In this document: one piece after another, positions 58,252-64,000 of the stretch
How positions within the stretch are numbered: position 1 is the first letter of the stretch
How the letters are laid out: each line of letters begins with the position of its first letter
Source of the DNA: Alitta virens
Taxonomy: Eukaryota; Annelida; Polychaeta; Phyllodocida; Nereididae
NCBI GenBank assembly: GCA_932294295.1
Contig: OW028578.1
Span: 34,913,685-34,977,684 of the forward strand
Length of the DNA: 64,000 nt
Direction: 5' to 3'
The notes under the pieces: generated by a model
What the model saw: only the letters and a program-made list of their open reading frames with translations
Told to the model about the DNA's origin: nothing
Database searches by the model: none
Program-made: the position numbers and the translations under genes

Positions 58252-58390
58252 TACATGGCCAAATTTGCCACGTGCATTTTCCATGAGAAGGATAAACGCA
58301 TGGAAAACGTGGTTTTTGCCAAATTAAAATGAGGTGAAAACCATACGTTTATCCAAACGCATGAAAAAAACGCACGTAGCACATTTATCC
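58252..58390. mobile_element. palindromic MITE family A, copy 4, decayed right end
   Basis: The left end TACATGGCCAAATTTGCCAC is intact. The right end reads acatttatcctaag instead of the family GGCCATGTA. Confidence 0.85.
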
Positions 58391-58436
58391 TAAGCTTATT
58401 TGTGACAGTAAACAGACAATGGCATGCAATTGCTAT

Positions 58437-58494
58437 CCCAGATAGCATCGCCGACGTCGCGCCGACGTTGATACGATTTGGAATGCTGTCTGGG
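58437..58494. mobile_element. MITE family D, shortest copy
   Basis: 58 bp from CCCAGATAGCATCGCC to the inverse TGCTGTCTGGG, with a CG-rich core gacgtcgcgccgacg. The compact form of the family. Confidence 0.75.
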
Positions 58495-58499
58495 CTGGA

Positions 58500-60960
58500 A
58501 TCATGGCTGTTAACTTACAGTGAACTTGCATTTCTATTAAACAAACTTCATGTAGTCTTACAGGTCCAGACTTGTAATTAACACAATATTTCTTTTAGGC
58601 CATGTATCATAAATATTAGTAATTCTTAAATACTTAACAGAACATTTCCTGTTTCCTGTCCATAAAATCTGCCTCCCATTTTTAGCACGTAGTGTATCGA
58701 TCAGAACACAATATGGGTCTGTATTAATCACAGTTATTTGAAGATAAATCTAAAGTTTATTGGATTCAAATATGGTGCTTGAACATGTGATATAGGTGTT
58801 TCTGTAATTAGAAATTTAACTAGACCAAGCTTTGATATTGAAATTACATGTAATATAATACAAGAATTGATAGATGCCAAAGATGGTTTTAATATTATAA
58901 ACTATTTTAATTCAGATGAGATTTTAAGCCTGATTGAGTCAATTTGTACTAGATTTTATATATTCTTAAATTTTTAACTTTCCATCTTTGTTGTTTTGAT
59001 ATATATATACTGTTATAAACTGTGAATAATGGTCATACATATATTACATGACATTGTGTCATTATAATTGTTTATTTATACACTAGCTTTTATTTGTTAT
59101 TTTTATTTCTGTTGTATTATTCTTCTTTGCACTGTTTTTATTTATTTGTAACAGGGCCATTTTGTAAAAGAGCTGTTGCTCAAAATGTTTATTACCCTGT
59201 TTAAATATGTTTTATAAATAAATAAACTACCAACCTATGTTCTGACTTTACTTGTTGCAGCAGCAGAAGCATCATGACATCCTGTCTACATCATTACTAC
59301 ATGCATATGGCATCTTCTATCATGTCATTAGCTGTAGCCATTACATGCATTAAGAGGTGTCCATCTTGAGGTGCTGACCTCTGGTCACTCTGCTGTCCCC
59401 TGTCAGGCTTCTTCGTGTCACTGCGGTCACATGACCCCTCTTGTCAAATGCAATTAACCCTCAGACCTCACATGTACGTTGCACAGGGCCTATGGGGGCT
59501 ACTGGATTATGTGCTGCAGTTGGGAAGTAAGATATTATATAACATATTGTGGTGAGGAGTCCAACGTTGAGTTATGTTGGTTGACATGAATGCCACAAAA
59601 CTATGTTGGATGACCCACCATTGCTTATATTCTCCATATTGTGCATGGTCAACACTGCAGCAATCCAACATACTTAGCAGCTGTCCAATATACTAAGCAG
59701 CTGTCCAATATACTCTGCTGCTGCTCCATTATACCCTGCTGGTGTACAACATACAGCCATGTTGATGGCAATGAAGCATTCTGATTGGTTCACAGTAATT
59801 GGGTGGATAATATGAAATAATGATAATCATTCTGTCAGTAAAATATAGAAAGTGATATATTTTTGGGCACTGTTATAAACCTGTATATTATATGATCCTA
59901 ACATCTTTATTGAAAAGTGCAATACATACAACTAAAAAAAAAATCATGATACATGAACCCAGCCCAAGTTAGCGTATACTAAGCGGATAATGTAAACATG
60001 AAGTGTAAAAAAGAAAAATCTAATTATGTTATAACATATTTCTCCTAATTTGGTAACATTGAAATACAAAAATATAGCTGTTTTCAATTGTTCATTAATC
60101 ATTCAATATGTATACTTGTCTTGAAAACTTAAACAAGAAAATCTGGATTTACAGATGATACACTATAATAAAATTAATTTCTGATTTCAATGAATAGTTC
60201 ACATTTACAAATAAAGTGCAACTCATCTTCTATCTCATTCAGATTGCAAACCTCACAAACTCTATCTTCTAAAGCTAAATTAACAAAACGACCAGTCTGG
60301 ATTTTAATAGGCAAGACCACAACGTAATTATATATTGTACATTGCTAGTCATAGCATGTCATCATTATGTCATCATTATGCATCTGGCAGCTATTTATAG
60401 CTACTTTATATCAGTACACTTGGGAGAGTGGGGCTTCTGTGCAATATGATAATACAAAATGTGAAGCTTGGTGAATCAGCTCCTGTGAGATTTTACAAGG
60501 AATACAAATAAATTAGATTTTCTATATTATATAATGTCTCTCTATAAAATGAAACAAAAAACCATACAAAAACAGTTTTTAAGCTGAAACTTAAAGCTGG
60601 ATTGTCACTCAATATGACAGTGGCCAAAATACATTGCATTCACTTTAGTGTCTTCTTCATACTGATTACCTACCATCCAGAGCCTTGCTGGGTTCACTAG
60701 CTCTCTATAAAATCAACTTCACCTATATTTAAACTTTCATGCCATAAACAATCCCACAATACTCAACAACGGGTGATGATGTCATTTCCATAGTATTTCT
60801 AATGTTTTGGTCTTGATTTCTTTCAATGTATCATTTATTTTTTGTAATTAATGCCTGATAGATCATAAGCTTACACATATTTAGTGCGCCTTAATCACAT
60901 AATGGTGATTTTCAATAATTTGATGAAGTTTTATAAAATAGTAATTTTGACAGACAGTGG
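58500..60960. other. gene-free stretch
   Basis: No gene is seen. It contains a short tandem array at 59660-59745 (three units of cagctgtccaatatact, the last degenerate) and an (aataaat)-type element tail at 59215-59225. Confidence 0.55.
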
Positions 60961-60966
60961 AGCTTT

Positions 60967-61075
60967 AAGCATGGTGTCACTTCATAAGCATGGTGTCACT
61001 TCATAAGCATGGTGTCACTTCATAAGCATGGTGTCACTTCATAAGCAAGGTGTCACTTCATAAGCTGGTGACTAC
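60967..61075 (+). repeat. 19-bp minisatellite
   Basis: Five tandem units of agcatggtgtcacttcata; the fourth-to-fifth unit has one change (caagg). Confidence 0.95.
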
Positions 61076-61190
61076 CGCTTTTGGTTGTAGTGTTGGTCTT
61101 ACTCCACTGAGCAAGCAATAAACCCACCGACCAAACCCACCATTCCAAATAAAAGCGAACTGCCCTAAACCAAATTAGCTGTTAGACGAT

Positions 61191-61470
61191 GTCAGCAGCT
61201 CACCCACTAGCAGATTGTGTAGAATCCCCCGGATTGGTCAGTAACTCACAATATAAGGTCTGCTACAAGCACAGACTTGACAGGCTAACGTTTCAGTCGA
61301 GGATATTGCAATGAATTTTGGCAGGGGAGTTTGGCGCTGGTCAAATCATGCATTGCAAAACACATGGACTCCCAGCATTTCTGCTCGCCTTTAGTAAAGG
61401 AAAAACATTGTCACACAGCTCCAAACTGCCACAGCCTGAAGCCAGCAGCTATACGCTAATGGGAAAAAAG
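61191..61470 (+). repeat. left arm of a 280-bp inverted repeat pair
   Basis: Matches the reverse complement of 63469-63746 at roughly 90 percent by eye, starting gtcagcagctcacccactag and ending at tacgctaatggg. Both arms contain a similar short open frame (AGEFGA.QI..CKTHGLPA.LLAF) on the corresponding strand, with substitutions and no start in common. Confidence 0.9.
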
Positions 61471-62118
61471 GTTACTTACATCTCGCAAATATTGGCTTGC
61501 TATGAAGGTGATGCTGGAGTAGAGAGAATCTGTTGCTATGGTTCCCAGTTGGCCTGGCCGAGCATCCGCTATTACATCTGGTTTGCAATATATCTTGCGT
61601 TCAGTAGGATGTGATTATCAGACCTGTTGGCAATTACCTTTCTTTACTAATAGGAAAATAATTAATATATTGATGGAATTGTACATGCTACATAACAATT
61701 AAATCTTTGCAATCATTACTAAAAAACATCCAATAAATGTCTTCCCATCTTGATTTTTTATTGATTGCCCTAATTGTGGCGTTTCAGTACATTGTTATTG
61801 CCATTTGAAGACTAGCTTGCTTGCAACTCAAGGTGGTCTTATTATATTCATGGTAGTTCTCAATTGTAAGTTGCCAGTTTGAATGCAACCTGCTTTCATG
61901 GTAGCCTTGGGGTTGAGAGATGCTTGGTTATCCATTCATTAAGTCCATCGAGGGTCTTGAGTTCTGTCCACAGTTGAACCACTGTTCATGGCAAACATTT
62001 AACCTCAGGTTCAGGGCCAGAGACATATATTAGAACAAATGGCAGTGTTTCTTGCTTTTCATTAATGCTGGGGCAAGTATAAAACTTCACCCAATGAATA
62101 AAAGAGTAAAAGAGGTTG

Positions 62119-62303
62119 ATGGTGGTGGTGGATTAGGGCTTTACGTCCTGTATTTCTGCACCTGATGGGCTAATAAGGACAGGCAGGGACCATGGCAATG
62201 AGATGAAGGATGAAACAGCCATCCAACATAGGCTCGACCGGGAATTGAACCCGAGACACAGTGGTTGGAAGCCCAGTGCGCTACCACTGAGCTAGGCCCC
62301 CAC
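62119..62303 (-). mobile_element. tRNA-derived SINE family A, copy 4
   Basis: Reverse orientation, with B-box and A-box words as in the other copies. It lies between the two inverted arms. Confidence 0.85.
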
Positions 62304-62394
62304 CGTAATAAAGGTTGAATATTGCTGTGTCTAGAGTTTAAATTCCAGTCAGAACAGTCTTTATGAGCTCCATATACATTTCAGTTAAATGTTG

Positions 62395-62580
62395 ATTGAA
62401 TAGGGCATTAAAATGGTGGACCCTGGTACTGGATGTCTATGCTGGGTAGGTAAGTTAAACTACACCCAAGGGGTAAATGTGTAACATGGTGTGGACTCCA
62501 AGCCTACAATTTCATCATAACGTCTGCCTCTGGTAGCTGGTCATCTAACTGATTCATCTTCAGACCAGTGGCATTGAGAC
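62395..62580 (+). mobile_element. SINE family B body fragment
   Basis: Has acacccaaggggtaaatgtg, gtgtggactcca and the 'tctgcctctggtagctggtc' tail. Confidence 0.6.
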
Positions 62581-62584
62581 CATT

Positions 62585-63465
62585 CCATAAAGATAATATT
62601 TAGAGATGGTATGAGGTTTATTAGTCCTAACCATCTTTAAGAAACATCATCCAGACTCAGACACAGACACAGGAATACATTTATTCTGCTGTACATTACA
62701 TCCGTGCATATGAAACATTCAAACATCATAAAACTCAAAAATCCTACACAGTAAAGGAGAACTTCCAAAGGCCAGGCTGCTGCATCTAGGCCACCCTGAT
62801 AACATAGTCGATAATATAGACTTAATAATACAATATATGTTATTTGATTATATTGTGAAAAATGAAGTTGTCTATCTTAGGTCAAACAAAAAATAAATAA
62901 ATCCAAAAAAGCATGGCCAGGTTTCAGGACAGTTTCATAGAAGAAATGAAATTAGAAATTTAGAAGCTTGTTATATTATCATCGGAGGGCAAAGCTCCCG
63001 AGAACGTTGAGGACACTAATGACCACAGATTTAACAATTTTGAATAAGGCAAGTATTGTTGTATTAAGTAATAAAGATTCCTTTAATGTATAGCTTAAAG
63101 TCATCAAAACTATGAGTACATATTTTAGATTTCAAATTTGGACCCATATTATCGAACCCTATTGACAGGACCTTATTTTTGCCATTGCAATCACGTAACA
63201 AACACAGAGATGAATAATGTAGGCAATATTTCTGTGAGGCTAAATGGACACATCACCTTTTGCTTGACATCAGTTTGTAAGTTTTTCGATCGTAGTTCGT
63301 TAGTGTTTTCAGTTTGTTTCCATCAGTATGTGCTTGGGTTATAACTGTTAGATACGAGGACAGATATAATGAAACAGAAGCCCACATTTGTTTAGATATA
63401 CCAACACATATGTTGATGCTTTCCTTACTTTTTCTTTGACAAACAAGATCTGTCAGATGCGAGGA
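62585..63465. other. gene-free stretch
   Basis: AT-rich with an element-like tail at 62675-62700 (aatacatttattctgc). The 68-codon frame at 63138 has no support as a gene. Confidence 0.5.
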
Positions 63466-63468
63466 ACA

Positions 63469-63746
63469 TTTTTTGCCATTAGCGTATAGCTGCTGGCTTC
63501 AGGCTGTGGCAGTTTGGAGGGGTTTGACAATGTTTTTCTTTAGCTAAAGGCAAGCAGAATGGCTGGGAGTCCATGCGTTTTGCACTGCTTGATTTGACAA
63601 GCGCCAAACTCCCCTGCCAAAATCCATTGCAATTTCCTCGACTGAAACGTTAGCCTGTCAAGTCTGTGCTTGCAGCAGACCTTATATTGTGAGTTACTGA
63701 CCAATCCGGGCGATTCTACACAATCTGCTAGTGGGTGAGCTGCTGA
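63469..63746 (-). repeat. right arm of the 280-bp inverted repeat pair
   Basis: Inverse of 61191-61470. The pair spans 2.56 kb, which also contains SINEs A and B. It may be either the long ends of one non-autonomous DNA element or two insertions of one family in opposite orientation. Confidence 0.9.
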
Positions 63747-63975
63747 CATCCATCCATTAAATCTGGCAAGTCTATTGCAAACAACTTAACTTCATCTAGT
63801 CAGTGCTGTAAATTGCGGTTAGTAGATTTATTTTTCTTCATTAACTGCTGAGATCGAAGAAAGCTCTGTTGTCCAGCATGCCGTGCAATTTAACAACATA
63901 AACGTTGTTCCACGATGTCACTTAATTGGGGGATGTGATAAACAAAACACTACTATTTTTTTTTTAGCTTGTTGT

Positions 63976-64000
63976 CCGCTGTGGGTTTCCAACCACTGGG
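63976..64000 (+). mobile_element. possible start of a further SINE A copy, cut by the window end
   Basis: The last 25 bases (gggtttccaaccactggg) match the anticodon-loop part of the SINE A head. The A-box part before it does not match, so the copy would be 5'-shortened. Confidence 0.3.

Overview
The window is nuclear DNA from an animal. It is AT-rich, with split genes using GT-AG introns, AATAAA polyadenylation signals, long microsatellites, tRNA-derived SINEs, palindromic MITEs and one full-length LTR retrotransposon. The gene and repeat content points to a marine invertebrate; the phylum cannot be fixed from sequence reading alone. Most of the 64 kb is non-coding.

Layout. 1-21.5 kb is gene-poor. 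It holds one convincing coding exon (5248-5475), a candidate promoter with first exon (16532-16642) and many repeats: TATC, TCAG and ACT microsatellites, SINEs, short inverted-repeat elements, and a pair of inverted 190-bp repeats at 9.6 and 11.1 kb. 21533-31017 is a 9,485-bp Ty3/gypsy-type retrotransposon on the minus strand. It has 451-bp LTRs that look identical, a tRNA-primer binding site, and gag, protease and pol in three successive -1 frames. The gag has a stop codon 10 codons after the first in-frame ATG and an RGG-type tail instead of a zinc knuckle. 34.1-34.8 kb carries a SINE and the tail of a LINE with a triplicated 42-bp unit.

35093-41788 (+) is a three-coding-exon gene for a 792-residue type II membrane protein. 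It joins a B4GALNT1-like GalNAc-transferase domain to a chondroitin-GalNAc-transferase (CHGN/GT7-like) domain, which suggests a two-domain Golgi glycosyltransferase. Its second intron begins with a 26-bp minisatellite, and its predicted 3' UTR holds a 149-bp palindromic MITE.

47256-50654 (-) is a four-exon metallothionein gene (82 aa, 18 Cys, no aromatic residues or His). It has a TATA-like box and one metal response element (MRE) core upstream. Its first intron contains a foldback element of about 1.15 kb whose arms carry about nine MRE-core-matching GTGCGCAC-like motifs, with a tenth match at the arm edge. Divergent from it, 52092-55671 (+) is a five-exon gene for a 479-residue multi-pass protein. 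I read this as a CRT-like (chloroquine-resistance-transporter-like) member of the drug/metabolite transporter superfamily, a family better known from Apicomplexa, amoebae and plants. 56-64 kb is again gene-free: MITEs, SINEs, minisatellites and a 280-bp inverted repeat pair spanning 61.2-63.7 kb.

The genes do not form an operon. The most promising signals are the domain fusion in the glycosyltransferase, the animal CRT-like gene, and a mobile element that may have delivered a metal-response-element cluster into a metallothionein intron.
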